64,000 nucleotides of DNA, from NCBI RefSeq assembly GCF_001693755.1, contig NZ_LYST01000055.1, positions 1 through 64,000 of the forward strand, written 5' to 3'. The notes beneath the pieces are model-generated. The model saw only the letters and a program-made list of their open reading frames with translations. It was not told the DNA's origin and did no database searches. The translations under genes were made by a program, and so were the position numbers. Below, in pieces: positions 22,685 to 33,721 of the stretch; the stretch's first letter is position 1, and every line of letters begins with the position of its first letter. Origin of the DNA: Gilliamella sp. wkB171 (GTDB lineage: Bacteria; Pseudomonadota; Gammaproteobacteria; Enterobacterales; Orbaceae).

Positions 22685-24112
22685 ATGAGCAAAAAACTAC
22701 ATATCAAAACTTGGGGCTGCCAAATGAATGAATATGATTCAACTAAAATGGCAGATCTCCTTGAATCCACCCATGGTTTAACTTTAACAGAAAATGCAGA
22801 AGAAGCAGATATTTTATTACTCAATACTTGCTCTATTCGTGAAAAAGCCCAAGAAAAAGTGTTCCATCAATTAGGTCGTTGGAAAAACTTAAAACAACAT
22901 AATCCGAATATTATTATTGGGGTAGGTGGTTGTGTTGCTTCACAAGAAGGTGCACATATTCGTAAACGCGCACCATTTGTTGATATTATTTTTGGACCAC
23001 AAACTTTTCACCGTTTGCCTGAAATGATTGAGCAAGTTCGTAGTGGTAAAGGCAATCATGTTGTTGATGTTAGCTTTCCAGAAATTGAAAAATTTGACCG
23101 TTTGCCTGAGCCGCGCAGTGAAGGGCCAACAGCTTTTGTATCGATTATGGAAGGATGTAATAAATATTGTACTTACTGTGTGGTACCTTATACTCGAGGT
23201 GAAGAAGTCAGTAGGCCGTGTGATGATGTTATTTATGAAATAGCTCAGTTAGCCGAACAAGGCGTTCGTGAAGTCAATTTACTTGGTCAAAATGTAAATG
23301 CTTACCGCGGTCCAACATTTGATGGTGATATCTGTTCTTTTGCTGAATTATTGCGATTAGTTGCGGCTATTGATGGTATTGATCGTATTCGTTTTACTAC
23401 CAGCCATCCAATTGAATTTACCGATGATATTATCGATGTTTATCGTGATACGCCGGAATTAGTTAACTTTTTGCATTTGCCGGTACAAAGTGGTTCAGAT
23501 CGTGTGTTAAATCTGATGAAACGCACACATACCGCTATTGAATATAAATCAATTATTCGCAAATTACGCAAAGTTCGTCCTGACATTCAAATTAGTTCGG
23601 ATTTTATTGTTGGATTCCCTGGTGAAACCCAAGAAGATTTTGAACAAACCATGAAATTAATTGCTGATGTGAATTTTGATTTAAGTTATAGCTTTGTTTA
23701 TTCAGCACGACCAGGTACACCAGCTGCTGAAATGGAAGATAATGTTTCTGAAGACGAGAAAAAACAGCGTTTATATATATTGCAAGAGCGCATTAATCAA
23801 CAAGCGATGCAATTTAGTCGCCGCATGTTAAATACCGTGCAACGTATTTTGGTTGAAGGACCTTCCAAGAAAAACTTAATGGAATTAACAGGACGTACTG
23901 AAAATAATCGTATTGTTAATTTTGAAGGTTTACCAGATATGATTGGAAAATTTGTTGATGTAGAAATAACCGATATTTATCCTAATTCCTTACGAGGAAG
24001 AGTGGTTCGTACTGAAGATGAAATGGATTTACGAGTCAATCAATCGCCAATGTCAGTAATTTCACGAACGCGTAAAGAAAATTATTTAGGCGTGGGTATT
24101 TATCATCCATAA
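22685..24112 (+). CDS. miaB: tRNA-2-methylthio-N6-dimethylallyladenosine synthase MiaB
   Basis: MiaB is a radical-SAM enzyme that adds the 2-methylthio group to i6A37, acting after MiaA. The 475-residue protein has the N-terminal UPF0004 domain with cluster cysteines in [16 protein letters not shown] and VGGCVASQ, the radical-SAM motif CNKYCTYC near 157-164, and a C-terminal TRAM domain. ATG 22685 matches the E. coli start ([11 protein letters not shown]) better than the TTG one codon before. The ybeZ gene follows. Confidence 0.97.
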   Translation: MSKKLHIKTWGCQMNEYDSTKMADLLESTHGLTLTENAEEADILLLNTCSIREKAQEKVFHQLGRWKNLKQHNPNIIIGVGGCVASQEGAHIRKRAPFVDIIFGPQTFHRLPEMIEQVRSGKGNHVVDVSFPEIEKFDRLPEPRSEGPTAFVSIMEGCNKYCTYCVVPYTRGEEVSRPCDDVIYEIAQLAEQGVREVNLLGQNVNAYRGPTFDGDICSFAELLRLVAAIDGIDRIRFTTSHPIEFTDDIIDVYRDTPELVNFLHLPVQSGSDRVLNLMKRTHTAIEYKSIIRKLRKVRPDIQISSDFIVGFPGETQEDFEQTMKLIADVNFDLSYSFVYSARPGTPAAEMEDNVSEDEKKQRLYILQERINQQAMQFSRRMLNTVQRILVEGPSKKNLMELTGRTENNRIVNFEGLPDMIGKFVDVEITDIYPNSLRGRVVRTEDEMDLRVNQSPMSVISRTRKENYLGVGIYHP

Positions 24113-24230
24113 CTATAAGTGAATATCGTGAAGGGTTATCACTATGTTGTGCACTTTTTAATGCGTTAAAATATTAAATTTATATCAATAACGCATTGGC
24201 AGTTAATCTTAATTATTAGAGGACTTATCA

Positions 24231-25253
24231 TTGAATATTTTGACTTGTGAAACTTTACTTGAGCCGGCTGATAATCAGCGGTTAAATAGTCTTTGTGGTC
24301 CTTATAATGACAATATAAAACAATTAGAGCGTCGACTTGGTATTGAAATTAATCATCGTGGTAATCTATTTTCAATTACCGGTGATCCTATTTGTGTTAA
24401 TGCAGCCAACGATATTTTAAAAGTACTTTATAAGCAAACTAAATTAAAAAATAAAATAGTTGATATTGAACCAGAACAGATTCATTTAGCTATCAAAGAA
24501 TCTGGGGCTCTTGAAAAAGCAAGTGAACACTTACCTGCTTATGTTGATTATCAAGCAGGTAAGCTTGTTATGATAAAAACTAAGCGTGGCGTAATTAAAC
24601 CCAGAACAGCAAATCAAGCGCAATATATTGCGCATGTGTTAGATTATGATATCTCGTTTGGTATTGGTCCGGCTGGAACGGGTAAAACCTATTTAGCGGT
24701 AGCCGCAGCGGTTGATGCTTTGGAAAAACAACAAATTCGTCGAATTGTATTAACTCGCCCTGCGGTTGAAGCTGGTGAAAAACTGGGCTTCTTACCGGGT
24801 GATTTAAGTCAAAAAGTGGATCCTTACTTACGTCCTCTTTATGATGCTTTATTTGAAATGTTAGGTTTTGAAAAGGTTGAAAAACTCATTGAAAAAAGTG
24901 TTATTGAAGTTGCACCCCTAGCTTATATGCGTGGGCGTACTCTTAATGACGCATTTATTATTTTAGATGAAAGTCAAAATACGACTATTGAACAGATGAA
25001 AATGTTTTTAACCCGTATTGGTTTTAATTCTAAAGCGGTCATTACTGGTGATATTACGCAAATTGATTTACCTCGCCATCAAAAATCTGGATTACGTCAT
25101 GCAATTGAAGTATTAAGCCAAGTTGACGAAATTAGCTTCAATTTTTTTAATAGTGAAGATGTTGTTCGTCATCCTGTGGTTGCAAGAATCGTCAATGCTT
25201 ATGAAAATTGGGAAGAACAACATAAGCATCAATCTGGCGAAAGAAGTATTTAG
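24231..25253 (+). CDS. ybeZ: PhoH-like ATPase YbeZ
   Basis: Cytosolic P-loop ATPase of the PhoH family, associated with YbeY in rRNA maturation. The 340-residue protein has an N-terminal KH-like region, Walker A GPAGTGKT at 146-153 and Walker B FIILDESQN. The start is TTG with AGAGGA 7 nt upstream. In enteric bacteria the order is miaB-ybeZ-ybeY-ybeX-lnt. Here ybeY, ybeX and lnt are absent and mrdA follows directly. Confidence 0.93.
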   Translation: MNILTCETLLEPADNQRLNSLCGPYNDNIKQLERRLGIEINHRGNLFSITGDPICVNAANDILKVLYKQTKLKNKIVDIEPEQIHLAIKESGALEKASEHLPAYVDYQAGKLVMIKTKRGVIKPRTANQAQYIAHVLDYDISFGIGPAGTGKTYLAVAAAVDALEKQQIRRIVLTRPAVEAGEKLGFLPGDLSQKVDPYLRPLYDALFEMLGFEKVEKLIEKSVIEVAPLAYMRGRTLNDAFIILDESQNTTIEQMKMFLTRIGFNSKAVITGDITQIDLPRHQKSGLRHAIEVLSQVDEISFNFFNSEDVVRHPVVARIVNAYENWEEQHKHQSGERSI

Positions 25254-25262
25254 AGGAGTCAT

Positions 25263-27209
25263 ATTATCCCTATCTCAAGTAAAAAAAAGAGAAGCAATAT
25301 TCGAGATCACTCGGCAGAAACGAATCTGTTTTTGCGGCGAGTGTTATTTGCTTTTGTTATTATCTTATTATTAATATCGGTTTTACTCGGTAATTTAGCT
25401 GATTTGCAGATTTCTAATTTTAGTTATTACAGTACTAAATCGAATAATAATCGTATCGAAATTATCCCTATTCCACCTAGCCGTGGAATGATTTATGATC
25501 GTAATGGCACGCCCTTAGCCATTAACAATATAACTTATCAACTCAATATTATTCCTGATAAAATTAAAAATCTTAATGAGCAATTTAATGAATTAAAAAA
25601 TATTGTTAATTTGACCGATGAAGATATTGAAAATTTTCAAAAAGAACGTCGTAATTATAAAGCTCATCGTCCCGTGCCACTTAAGGACAATTTAACTCAA
25701 AAGCAAATTGCACGTTTTGTTGTTGATCAGCATCGTTTCCCTTATGTTTCAATTGTGGGTATACAGCATCGCTATTATCCATATGGCGCATCATTAACGC
25801 ATATTATTGGCTATATTTCAAAAATTAATACTGCTGATAAACAACGTTTAGATGATGAAAATAAAACCAGTGATTATGTGGCAACTTTTAATATCGGTAA
25901 AATGGGTATCGAAAAATACTACGAAGATGTATTACATGGTACGCCAGGATATGAAAAAGTTGAAGTTAATAGCCGAGGGCGCATTGTTCGTCAACTTAAT
26001 CAGCATCCACCACAAGCTGGTGAAGATATTTACCTGTCTATCAATCTTAAATTACAACTTTATATCGAGCAGTTACTTGCTGGCCGTAAAGCAGCAGTTG
26101 TTGCTATTGATCCTAACAATGGCGAAATTTTAGCATTGGTTTCAAGTCCGAGTTACGATTCTAATCCGTTTGTTGGTGGAATATCGAATGCTAAATATAG
26201 CGAATTACTCAATGACCCTAATAAACCTCTTTATAATCGAGCATTACTTGGTTCTTATCCGCCTGCTTCAACAGTAAAACCCTATATCGCCATTGCCGCT
26301 TTAAGTGAAGGTGTTGTTACACCCAAATCAACCATTAATGATCCGGGTTGGTGGCAACTACCTGGTACCGATAGACGATATCGAGACTGGTTAAAATGGG
26401 GACATGGGCGCGTTGATGTGTTAAGAGCAATTGAAGAATCAGTTGATACCTATTTTTATCAAGTTGCTTACGATATGGGTATCGATCGTTTACATCAATG
26501 GATGACTAAATTTGGTTATGGTGAAAGAACCGGTATTGATATTTCACCAAATGAAGAAAATAAAGCCGTTATGCCTAGCCGTGAATGGAAAATGCAACGT
26601 TATAAAAAAGCTTGGTTACAAGGTGACACCATTCCGGTAGGGATTGGTCAAGGTTATTGGACAGCAACACCTATACAGTTAGCTAAAGCGCTTACTATTT
26701 TGATTAATAATGGTAAAACTTATACGCCACATTTTTTATTGTATAAAAAGAGCGATATTTTAAATACCAATTCGAATCCACCTGCGGTTAATCAACAAAA
26801 TTATATTGAAAATAATAGTTTAGTTGATGTTAATCCCAATTACTGGGCATTAGCTAAAGAAGGCATGCATCGGGTAATGTTTGGTGCACGAGGAACTGCA
26901 CGAAAAATCTATGCCGATGCAAAATACCAAGCAGCCGGTAAATCGGGTACAGCACAAGTTTATGGTTTAAAAGAAGACGAAGTTTATAATGCCCATAAAA
27001 TTCCTGAACACTTACGTGATCATGCGTTATTTGTTGCTTATGCTCCTTTTGATAAACCAACTATTGCGTTAGCCATTGTGCTTGAAAATGGCGGTGGTGG
27101 TAGCTCAAATGGCGGAGCTGTCGCACGAAAAATATTGGATTATTACCTATTAGGTGATAATTCAACGGAATTAGATGAAACTGCATCACATGCAGGGCAT
27201 GAAGATTAA
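25263..27209 (+). CDS. mrdA: Penicillin-binding protein 2 (elongasome transpeptidase), non-ATG start
   Basis: PBP2 crosslinks lateral-wall murein with RodA. It has one N-terminal membrane segment, a dimerisation region with [18 protein letters not shown], and a transpeptidase domain with SxxK in YPPASTVKP, SxN in [10 protein letters not shown] and KSGTAQ. The first TTG (25332) cuts off conserved residues: upstream in frame lies [13 protein letters not shown], matching RDYTAESALFVRR of E. coli PBP2. No ATG, GTG or TTG lies between that point and the ybeZ stop at 25251. An AGAGGAG site at 25252-25258 points to ATT 25263 or ATC 25266. The product is then about 648 residues. mrdB starts 2 nt after its stop. 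Confidence 0.93.
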   Translation: MIPISSKKKRSNIRDHSAETNLFLRRVLFAFVIILLLISVLLGNLADLQISNFSYYSTKSNNNRIEIIPIPPSRGMIYDRNGTPLAINNITYQLNIIPDKIKNLNEQFNELKNIVNLTDEDIENFQKERRNYKAHRPVPLKDNLTQKQIARFVVDQHRFPYVSIVGIQHRYYPYGASLTHIIGYISKINTADKQRLDDENKTSDYVATFNIGKMGIEKYYEDVLHGTPGYEKVEVNSRGRIVRQLNQHPPQAGEDIYLSINLKLQLYIEQLLAGRKAAVVAIDPNNGEILALVSSPSYDSNPFVGGISNAKYSELLNDPNKPLYNRALLGSYPPASTVKPYIAIAALSEGVVTPKSTINDPGWWQLPGTDRRYRDWLKWGHGRVDVLRAIEESVDTYFYQVAYDMGIDRLHQWMTKFGYGERTGIDISPNEENKAVMPSREWKMQRYKKAWLQGDTIPVGIGQGYWTATPIQLAKALTILINNGKTYTPHFLLYKKSDILNTNSNPPAVNQQNYIENNSLVDVNPNYWALAKEGMHRVMFGARGTARKIYADAKYQAAGKSGTAQVYGLKEDEVYNAHKIPEHLRDHALFVAYAPFDKPTIALAIVLENGGGGSSNGGAVARKILDYYLLGDNSTELDETASHAGHED

Positions 27210-27211
27210 TT

Positions 27212-28318
27212 ATGAATAATATCAAAAAAACTTTTTGGCAAAAAATCCATATCGATCCACTATTTTTTTTATTCATTACATTATTACTTGGCTATAGCCT
27301 TTATATTCTTTGGAGCGCTACTGGTCAAGATTTTGATATGATGCAAAAACGAGTCATTCAAATTTTACTTGGTTATGTTGTGATGATTGTCATTGCGCAA
27401 TTTTCGCCTAGAACCTTTGAAAAATGGGCGCCATATTTGTATTTGTTTTGTATATTTATGTTGTTATTGGTCGATATTTTTGGTTATGTAAGTAAAGGCG
27501 CACAGCGATGGTTAGATTTAGGCATTTTACGCTTTCAACCCTCTGAAATTGCTAAGATAGCTGTCCCATTAATGGTAGCTAAATTTATTCACCGTGATGG
27601 TTGTCCACCACCATTAAAAAATACCTTTCAAACTTTAATTATTATTGCCGTTCCTACTTTACTTGTTGCTATGCAGCCAGATTTAGGTACTGCAATTTTA
27701 ATTGTTATGTCAGGTATTTTTATCATATTTTTAGCTGGCATCAATTGGCGATTTATTTTTATCGCTATTATTTTAATTGCGGTATTTCTGCCAGTAATGT
27801 GGTTTTTTCTTATGCATGATTATCAGCGACTTCGAGTGTTAATGTTATTTAATCCTGAACTCGATCCTAGTGGTGCGGGTTATCATATTATTCAATCTAA
27901 AACCGCTATTGGCTCCGGCGGGATCTGGGGTAAAGGCTGGCTTGAAGGCACACAATCTCAGTTAGAATTTTTACCAGAAAGGCATACTGACTTTATTTTT
28001 TCCGTTATCGCTGAAGAGTTTGGTTTTATCGGCACAATAATACTATTAGTGTTATTTTTATGCTTAATTATCCGTGGATTAGTTATTGCCGCACAAGCTC
28101 AAACCACATTTGGCCGTATACTCTCAGGTGGTTTAATTTTAGTGTTTTTTGTTTATGTATTTATTAATATTGGTATGGTTAGTGGAATCTTACCGGTAGT
28201 TGGTGTACCATTACCGCTAATAAGTTATGGTGGCTCTTCCTTAGTCGTATTAATGGCAAGTTTTGGCATTATGATGTCTATTCACACTCATCGATACATG
28301 TTATCTAAAAATATTTAA
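27212..28318 (+). CDS. mrdB: RodA, SEDS peptidoglycan glycosyltransferase
   Basis: RodA polymerises lipid II in the elongasome with PBP2. The 368-residue integral membrane protein has about ten hydrophobic segments. SEDS motifs are visible: [17 protein letters not shown] near 93, QPDLGTA near 155, and the late [13 protein letters not shown]. The length matches E. coli RodA (370). The start lies 2 nt after mrdA, so the pair is cotranslated. Confidence 0.96.
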   Translation: MNNIKKTFWQKIHIDPLFFLFITLLLGYSLYILWSATGQDFDMMQKRVIQILLGYVVMIVIAQFSPRTFEKWAPYLYLFCIFMLLLVDIFGYVSKGAQRWLDLGILRFQPSEIAKIAVPLMVAKFIHRDGCPPPLKNTFQTLIIIAVPTLLVAMQPDLGTAILIVMSGIFIIFLAGINWRFIFIAIILIAVFLPVMWFFLMHDYQRLRVLMLFNPELDPSGAGYHIIQSKTAIGSGGIWGKGWLEGTQSQLEFLPERHTDFIFSVIAEEFGFIGTIILLVLFLCLIIRGLVIAAQAQTTFGRILSGGLILVFFVYVFINIGMVSGILPVVGVPLPLISYGGSSLVVLMASFGIMMSIHTHRYMLSKNI

Positions 28319-28332
28319 CGGAATTGAATTAA

Positions 28333-29514
28333 ATGAAAAAGAAATTTAAATTATCTTTTGCTTTGTTAGCGCTTGCAATTTGTTCTTCGGCATCAGCTGA
28401 AATGGCTTTTCCTATTCCTGCTATTCCCCAATTAGATGCTGAATCTTATATTTTAATTGATGCTAAATCAGGTGAGATTTTGGCGCAATATAATGCTGAA
28501 CAACAACGCGATCCAGCAAGTTTAACGAAAATGATGACCAGTTATGTAGTTGGACAAGCATTACAATCAGGGCGTATCAAAAATGATGATATGGTCGTTG
28601 TAAGTAAAGATGCTTGGGCAACAGGAAATCCTATTTTAAAAGGCTCATCATTGATGTTTTTAGAAGTGGGTAAAACGGTTTCGGTATCCGACCTTAATAA
28701 AGGAATAATTATCCAATCTGGCAACGATGCCTGTATCGCAATGGCTGAACATATTGCAGGTAGTCAAGGTGCTTTTGTTAATTTAATGAATGAATATGCG
28801 AAAAAAATAGGTTTAGAGCATACGCATTTTGAAACTGTTCATGGCTTAGATGCACCCGGACAATATACAACAGCAAAAGATATGGCGTTTTTAGGAAAAG
28901 CATTAATCCATGATTTACCTTCAGAGTACGCTATTTATAAAGAAAAAGAGTTCACTTATACCCTATCTAAACCACAATTAAACCGAAATGGTTTACTTTG
29001 GGATACCACTTTAAATGTTGATGGTATTAAAACTGGGCATACCAATGCTGCTGGTTATAATTTAGTTGCCTCAGCTGTTGATGGTAATACGCGTTTAATT
29101 TCTGCTGTATTAGGTGGACGCACTTTTAAAGGACGTGAAGAAGAGAGTAAAAAATTATTAGTTTGGGGATTTCGTTTTTTCGAAACAGCTAATCCAGTCA
29201 AAGCGGGTACGCCATTAACAACAGAATCTATTTGGTATGGCGATCAGAATAAAATTCAGTTGGGTGCAATTGAAGGTGCTTATGTTACTGTGCCAAAAGG
29301 ACGTTCGGCTGATGTACAAGTACAATATATTATTGATGATTATATTTACGCACCTATTACTAAAGGCACCAGTGTAGGTAAAATGCAGTTTTTATTAGAT
29401 GGCAAAATTATTAATGAACAGCCATTAGTTGCATTACAAGATGTTGAAGAAACAGGATTCTTTGGATCTGTATGGGATTGGATTTGTTTGAAATTTAATC
29501 AAATATTTAACTAA
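28333..29514 (+). CDS. dacA: D-alanyl-D-alanine carboxypeptidase (PBP5/6 type)
   Basis: Trims the terminal D-Ala from murein pentapeptides in the periplasm. The 393-residue protein has a signal peptide ending near SSASA (residue 22), the catalytic SLTK (nucleophile Ser in [10 protein letters not shown]), [12 protein letters not shown] and KTGHT motifs, the C-terminal PBP5 domain, and an amphipathic C-terminal helix for membrane anchoring. Follows mrdB by 14 nt, but rlpA, which lies between them in E. coli, is absent. A terminator follows. Confidence 0.95.
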   Translation: MKKKFKLSFALLALAICSSASAEMAFPIPAIPQLDAESYILIDAKSGEILAQYNAEQQRDPASLTKMMTSYVVGQALQSGRIKNDDMVVVSKDAWATGNPILKGSSLMFLEVGKTVSVSDLNKGIIIQSGNDACIAMAEHIAGSQGAFVNLMNEYAKKIGLEHTHFETVHGLDAPGQYTTAKDMAFLGKALIHDLPSEYAIYKEKEFTYTLSKPQLNRNGLLWDTTLNVDGIKTGHTNAAGYNLVASAVDGNTRLISAVLGGRTFKGREEESKKLLVWGFRFFETANPVKAGTPLTTESIWYGDQNKIQLGAIEGAYVTVPKGRSADVQVQYIIDDYIYAPITKGTSVGKMQFLLDGKIINEQPLVALQDVEETGFFGSVWDWICLKFNQIFN

Positions 29515-29522
29515 ATTTTATT

Positions 29523-29562
29523 AAACCATTTGATAAGTAAAAACTTATTGAATGGTTTTTTA
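29523..29562 (+). terminator. Intrinsic terminator after dacA
   Basis: Stem AAACCATT...AATGGTTT with an inner ATAAGT/ACTTAT extension, followed by TTTTTAT. It ends the miaB-dacA run. Confidence 0.8.
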
Positions 29563-29721
29563 TAACATAAAAACAATCTGTAAACTTATTCACTGCCCTA
29601 AAATAACGTTCTTACAACGCTTTTTACTTTGTTAATCACGCATACTATCTTACTTAATTTACAAGCATAACTTGTTTATTACTCATCGCTTTTAAAAAGA
29701 TAACTGTCTGGTATTATAAAA

Positions 29722-29940
29722 TTATCTTTCCAACAAGGTTTTGAAATAGAAAAGCGTTGCAATGTAAAACGGGATAAAATCTTCCTGATGTAACACATTA
29801 AAATTTTTAAGATCAGTGACTAGTAAAGCTACATCTAGTTCATCTACTACGATACGCTCTCGTTTTTCTAAAGTAATTTTAGTTGATTTAGCATAAAAAT
29901 TAACTTTTTCATGAATGGCTAAAGTAGGGATAAAAGTCAT
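29722..29940 (-). CDS. Small unrecognised ORF (72 residues)
   Basis: I do not recognise this. The product is a short, mildly charged soluble-looking protein with a hydrophobic C-terminal stretch (FIPFYIATLFYF). There is no clear ribosome binding site before the ATG, and it stands alone on the minus strand between the dacA terminator and the rpsB leader. It may be a lineage-specific gene, a fragment, or chance. The rest of the interval 29563-30460 shows nothing further that I can name. Confidence 0.25.
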   Translation of the reverse strand: MTFIPTLAIHEKVNFYAKSTKITLEKRERIVVDELDVALLVTDLKNFNVLHQEDFIPFYIATLFYFKTLLER

Positions 29941-30358
29941 TTTTTTAACTTAATTTTCAATGACTACAATCTGCAAATAACCGTAATTTATCTTTAACGC
30001 ATGAAGAATAAAAAAGCTTTTTAATATAACTTACTCTTAGCAATATTTTTTTTATTCGTTATCACATCCTTTTATAGGTTGATATTTTATATCTTTAATA
30101 CGATTAGGATAGAAGCATAATTAAAAGTAAATTAAGACTAACGGCATAAGCTAACAAGATGACAGTAAAGCTAATTTTTAATATGTAAAAACATCGTGTT
30201 AATAAAGCTAGCGTTTTTATTTTTTAATTGAAAAATACTTAGTAAATTCACGAAATTTATTCAAATTTTTATTTTTTGAGTTAACTTTCTTTTTAATGCA
30301 TAACACTATTGTTGCTATTTTTATAGAAATAACGCTAGCAAACCTTATCTAAATATGG

Positions 30359-30372
30359 TATAAAACGCGCGC
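30359..30372 (+). promoter_or_regulatory. rpsB promoter -10 with GC-rich discriminator
   Basis: TATAAA (30359-30364) is followed by CGCGCGC (30366-30372). A GC-rich discriminator in such an A+T-rich region is typical of stringently controlled ribosomal protein and rRNA promoters. The -35 is weak. Confidence 0.5.
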
Positions 30373-30459
30373 AACTCTTCACATTCATTTTTCAAAAAAT
30401 TGTTGTGAGATAAAGCAAAAATTTTAAAATTTAATTAACGTTATAACACACACATATCA

Positions 30460-30552
30460 TTACTCTTTGCCGGGGTGCCTTTTACTTTAAGTAATAAGGT
30501 CGGATAAAGCGGATATGTGGAGGCATAACCCCAACGTCAAAATGAGGAAATC
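30460..30552 (+). ncRNA. Ribosomal protein S2 leader (t44/rpsB leader RNA)
   Basis: The untranslated region before rpsB contains GCCGGGGTGCC, a TAATAAGGTCGGATAA block, GCGGATATGTGGAGGCATAA and the ribosome site AATGAGGAAATC. This resembles the enteric rpsB leader known as t44 or the S2 leader, through which S2 represses its own operon. Identification is from memory of the motif; a covariance-model search would confirm it. Confidence 0.65.
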
Positions 30553-31290
30553 ATGACTACAGTATCAATGCGCGATATGTTACAAGCGGGTGTACATTTT
30601 GGACACCAAACTCGTTATTGGAACCCAAAAATGAAACCATTTATTTTTGGTGCTCGTAATAAAGTTCACATCATCAATCTTGAAAAAACAGTTCCTTTAT
30701 TCAACGAAGCGTTAGCTGAATTAAACAAGATTGCCGCTCGTAAAGGTAAAATTTTATTTGTTGGTACAAAGCGTGCAGCTAGCGAAGCGATTAAACAAGC
30801 GGCTGAAAGCTGTGGGCAATACTATGTAAATCACCGTTGGTTAGGTGGTATGTTGACTAACTGGAAAACAGTACGTCAATCAATCAAACGCTTAAAAGAT
30901 TTAGAAACACAAGCTAGTGATGGTACATTTGACAAATTAACCAAAAAAGAAGCACTAATGCGTGCTCGCGAAATGGCTAAATTAGAAAATAGCTTGGGTG
31001 GAATTAAAAATATGGGTGGCTTACCCGATGTGATTTTTGTTATTGGTGCTGACCATGAACATATCGCAATCAAAGAAGCTAACAATTTAGGTATTCCAGT
31101 CATTGCTGTTGTTGATACAAACTCAGATCCAGATGGTATTGATTATATTGTTCCAGGTAATGATGACGCAATTCGTGCTATTCAATTATATGCAAATGCG
31201 GTTGCTGATGCAGTTCGTTCTGGTCGTGAACAAAACCAATCTCCAGTATCTGAAGAAAGCTTTGTTGAAGAAGCGCCAGCAGCTGAGTAA
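30553..31290 (+). CDS. rpsB: 30S ribosomal protein S2
   Basis: Essential small-subunit protein bridging head and body. The 245-residue product is collinear with E. coli S2: [22 protein letters not shown] at the start, [13 protein letters not shown] near 96, and [14 protein letters not shown] near 198, ending in an acidic Glu/Ala tail. Has a strong GAGGAAATC ribosome site and the S2 leader upstream. First gene of rpsB-tsf. Confidence 0.98.
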   Translation: MTTVSMRDMLQAGVHFGHQTRYWNPKMKPFIFGARNKVHIINLEKTVPLFNEALAELNKIAARKGKILFVGTKRAASEAIKQAAESCGQYYVNHRWLGGMLTNWKTVRQSIKRLKDLETQASDGTFDKLTKKEALMRAREMAKLENSLGGIKNMGGLPDVIFVIGADHEHIAIKEANNLGIPVIAVVDTNSDPDGIDYIVPGNDDAIRAIQLYANAVADAVRSGREQNQSPVSEESFVEEAPAAE

Positions 31291-31375
31291 TAAACTCAAA
31301 TATTTTCAGGGTCGATAATGAGTGTCGACCCATTCTAATGAAAATCATCACAATGGTTAAATAGAGGATTAAAAA

Positions 31376-32236
31376 ATGGCTGAAGTTACCGCTTCTATGG
31401 TAAAAGAACTGCGTGAAAGAACAGGCGCAGGCATGATGGAATGTAAAAAAGCATTAGTTGAAGCGAATGGTGATATTGATCTTGCTATCGACAATATGCG
31501 TAAATCAGGTCAAGCAAAAGCCGCTAAAAAAGCTGGTCGTGTTGCTGCTGAAGGTGTGATTATTTCTAAAATTTCTGCTGATAAAAAATCAGGTATTATT
31601 TTAGAAATCAACTGTGAAACAGACTTTGTTGCAAAAGATGCTGGTTTTATCGCATTTAGCGAAAAAGTAGCGACAGCTGCATTAAATGATCACATTACTG
31701 ATCTTGCTGCTTTACAAGCTAAATTTGAAGAAGAGCGTACAGCTTTAGTTGCTAAAATCGGTGAAAACATTGGTATTCGTCGTGTTCAAGCAATCGCTGG
31801 TGATGTAGTAGGCAGCTACCAACATGGTGCTCGTATCGGTGTTTTAGTTGCAGCAAACAGTGGCTGTGATGAAGAATTAGTTAAACATATCGCTATGCAC
31901 ATTGCTGCAAGTAAACCTGAATATGTTAACCCAAGCGATGTTCCGGCTGATGTGGTTGAACATGAACGTAATATTCAAATCGATATTGCAATGCAATCAG
32001 GTAAACCACGTGAAATCGCTGAAAAAATGGTTGAAGGCCGTATGCGTAAATTCACTGGTGAAGTATCACTTACTGGTCAACCATTTGTAATGGATCCAAG
32101 TAAAACTGTAGGTGATCTACTTGCTGAGAAAAAAGCGACAGTTGCGACATTTATCCGCTTTGAAGTGGGTGAAGGTATCGAAAAAGTCGAAGTTGATTTT
32201 GCAGCCGAAGTTGCTGCGATGTCGAAACAATCTTAA
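31376..32236 (+). CDS. tsf: Elongation factor Ts
   Basis: Guanine-nucleotide exchange factor for EF-Tu. The 286-residue protein has the N-terminal UBA-like domain ([19 protein letters not shown]) and the core motif CETDFVAKD (about 80-88) that inserts into EF-Tu. Follows rpsB as in most bacteria and is closed by a terminator at 32246. Confidence 0.98.
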   Translation: MAEVTASMVKELRERTGAGMMECKKALVEANGDIDLAIDNMRKSGQAKAAKKAGRVAAEGVIISKISADKKSGIILEINCETDFVAKDAGFIAFSEKVATAALNDHITDLAALQAKFEEERTALVAKIGENIGIRRVQAIAGDVVGSYQHGARIGVLVAANSGCDEELVKHIAMHIAASKPEYVNPSDVPADVVEHERNIQIDIAMQSGKPREIAEKMVEGRMRKFTGEVSLTGQPFVMDPSKTVGDLLAEKKATVATFIRFEVGEGIEKVEVDFAAEVAAMSKQS

Positions 32237-32245
32237 TTGTTTTAT

Positions 32246-32270
32246 AAAAACCGCCGTAAAGGCGGTTTTG
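32246..32270 (+). terminator. Intrinsic terminator after tsf
   Basis: AAAACCGCC/GGCGGTTTT stem with a GTAAA loop followed by a T-rich run. Separates rpsB-tsf from pyrH-frr. Confidence 0.85.
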
Positions 32271-32355
32271 TTTATCTACAAAATATTTTAAAATTATTAC
32301 CAGCTAGCTAACCTAGTTTGTCAGGTAATTAAACAACGAAATAGTGAGACTTCAT

Positions 32356-33090
32356 ATGGTAACCCCTTTCTATAAACGTATTCTTCTAAAACTCAGTGGT
32401 GAAGCACTACAAGGCGATGAAGGTTTTGGTATTGATCCCACCGTTCTTGACCGTATGGCACAAGAAATAAAAGAACTAATTGAAATGAATGTTCAAGTGG
32501 CTGTTGTTATTGGGGGCGGTAACCTATTTCGTGGTGCAGGTCTTGCTAAAGCAGGTATGAATCGAGTAGTTGGCGATCACATGGGGATGCTAGCAACGGT
32601 AATGAATGGTCTTGCAATGCGCGATGCTCTGCATCGAATAGAAGTTAATGCGCGTTTAATGTCTGCTATACCTTTAAATGGTGTGTGTGATGATTATCGT
32701 TGGACTGAAGCAATTAGCTTACTTCGTCATGGTAAGGTGGTTATCCTTTCAGCAGGTACAGGTAATCCGTTTTTTACAACCGATTCTGCTGCTTGTTTAC
32801 GTGGTATCGAAATTGAAGCGGATGTGGTTCTAAAAGCGACTAAAGTTGATGGTGTATATTCTGCTGATCCTGTTAAAGATCCAAATGCAACACTTTATAA
32901 AACATTAAATTATGAAAAAGTGTTAGATGATGAACTAAAAGTTATGGATCTTGCCGCATTTACATTAGCGCGTGATCACAATTTACCTATTTGTGTGTTT
33001 AATATGAATAAACCTGGTGCATTACGTCGTGTCATTTTAGGTGAACCAGAAGGAACATTAATTAATAATCAGGCAACAGTTAGCTGTTAG
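32356..33090 (+). CDS. pyrH: UMP kinase
   Basis: Hexameric kinase making UDP from UMP. The 244-residue product carries the amino-acid-kinase-family motifs [42 protein letters not shown] and [15 protein letters not shown]. The ATG at 32356 is chosen over a GTG four codons earlier because relatives start a few residues before [10 protein letters not shown]. Conserved order tsf-pyrH-frr. Confidence 0.97.
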   Translation: MVTPFYKRILLKLSGEALQGDEGFGIDPTVLDRMAQEIKELIEMNVQVAVVIGGGNLFRGAGLAKAGMNRVVGDHMGMLATVMNGLAMRDALHRIEVNARLMSAIPLNGVCDDYRWTEAISLLRHGKVVILSAGTGNPFFTTDSAACLRGIEIEADVVLKATKVDGVYSADPVKDPNATLYKTLNYEKVLDDELKVMDLAAFTLARDHNLPICVFNMNKPGALRRVILGEPEGTLINNQATVSC

Positions 33091-33119
33091 TCTTTGTTAT
33101 TTTAAATAAGGTTTTTATT

Positions 33120-33677
33120 ATGCTAAACGAGATTCAAAAAGAAGCGCAATCGCGCATGGAAAAAAGTATTGATGCGTTTCAAACTCATATTTCTAAAGTG
33201 AGAACAGGCCGTGCATCACCAAGCTTATTAGATGGTATTATGGTTGAATATTACGGCAGCCCAACACCACTACGTCAATTAGCAAATGTGGTTGCTGAAG
33301 ATGCAAGAACCCTTGCTATTACAGTATTTGATAAATCATTAACACCAATGATTGAAAAGGCGATTTTAACTTCCGATTTAGGGCTCAATCCTGCATCGGC
33401 AGGTACAGTAATTCGAGTGCCTTTGCCACCATTAACTGAAGAACGTCGTCGTGACTTAACGAAAATTGTTCGTAACGAAGCTGAACAAGGTCGCGTGTCT
33501 ATTCGTAATATTCGTCGTGATGCCAATGATCAAATTAAAGCACTGTTAAAAGATAAAGAAATTTCAGAAGATGATGAACGTAAATCACAAGATTTGATTC
33601 AAAAAGCTACCGATGCGGCAATTAAAAAATTAGATTCGGTACTTGCCGATAAAGAAAAAGAGTTAATGGAATTTTAA
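33120..33677 (+). CDS. frr: Ribosome recycling factor
   Basis: RRF, with EF-G, splits post-termination ribosomes. The 185-residue length is exact for the family, with [21 protein letters not shown] near residues 28-48 and the long helical-bundle C-terminus. In enteric bacteria dxr follows at once; here a deoC-deoR block intervenes. Confidence 0.98.
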   Translation: MLNEIQKEAQSRMEKSIDAFQTHISKVRTGRASPSLLDGIMVEYYGSPTPLRQLANVVAEDARTLAITVFDKSLTPMIEKAILTSDLGLNPASAGTVIRVPLPPLTEERRRDLTKIVRNEAEQGRVSIRNIRRDANDQIKALLKDKEISEDDERKSQDLIQKATDAAIKKLDSVLADKEKELMEF

Positions 33678-33688
33678 TTTTTAAGTTT

Positions 33689-33721
33689 AAAAGCCTAGTT
33701 ATAACAACTAGGCTTTTTTTA
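33689..33721 (+). terminator. Intrinsic terminator after frr
   Basis: AAAAGCCTAGTT/AACTAGGCTTTTTTT hairpin with a clear U-tract. Confidence 0.9.

Noticed and set aside
25251-25262. Possible YbeZ-PBP2 fusion by TAG read-through, since both genes share a frame
   Set aside because: A strong ribosome site sits right after the TAG and both proteins are normal separate families; sharing frame has one-in-three chance.
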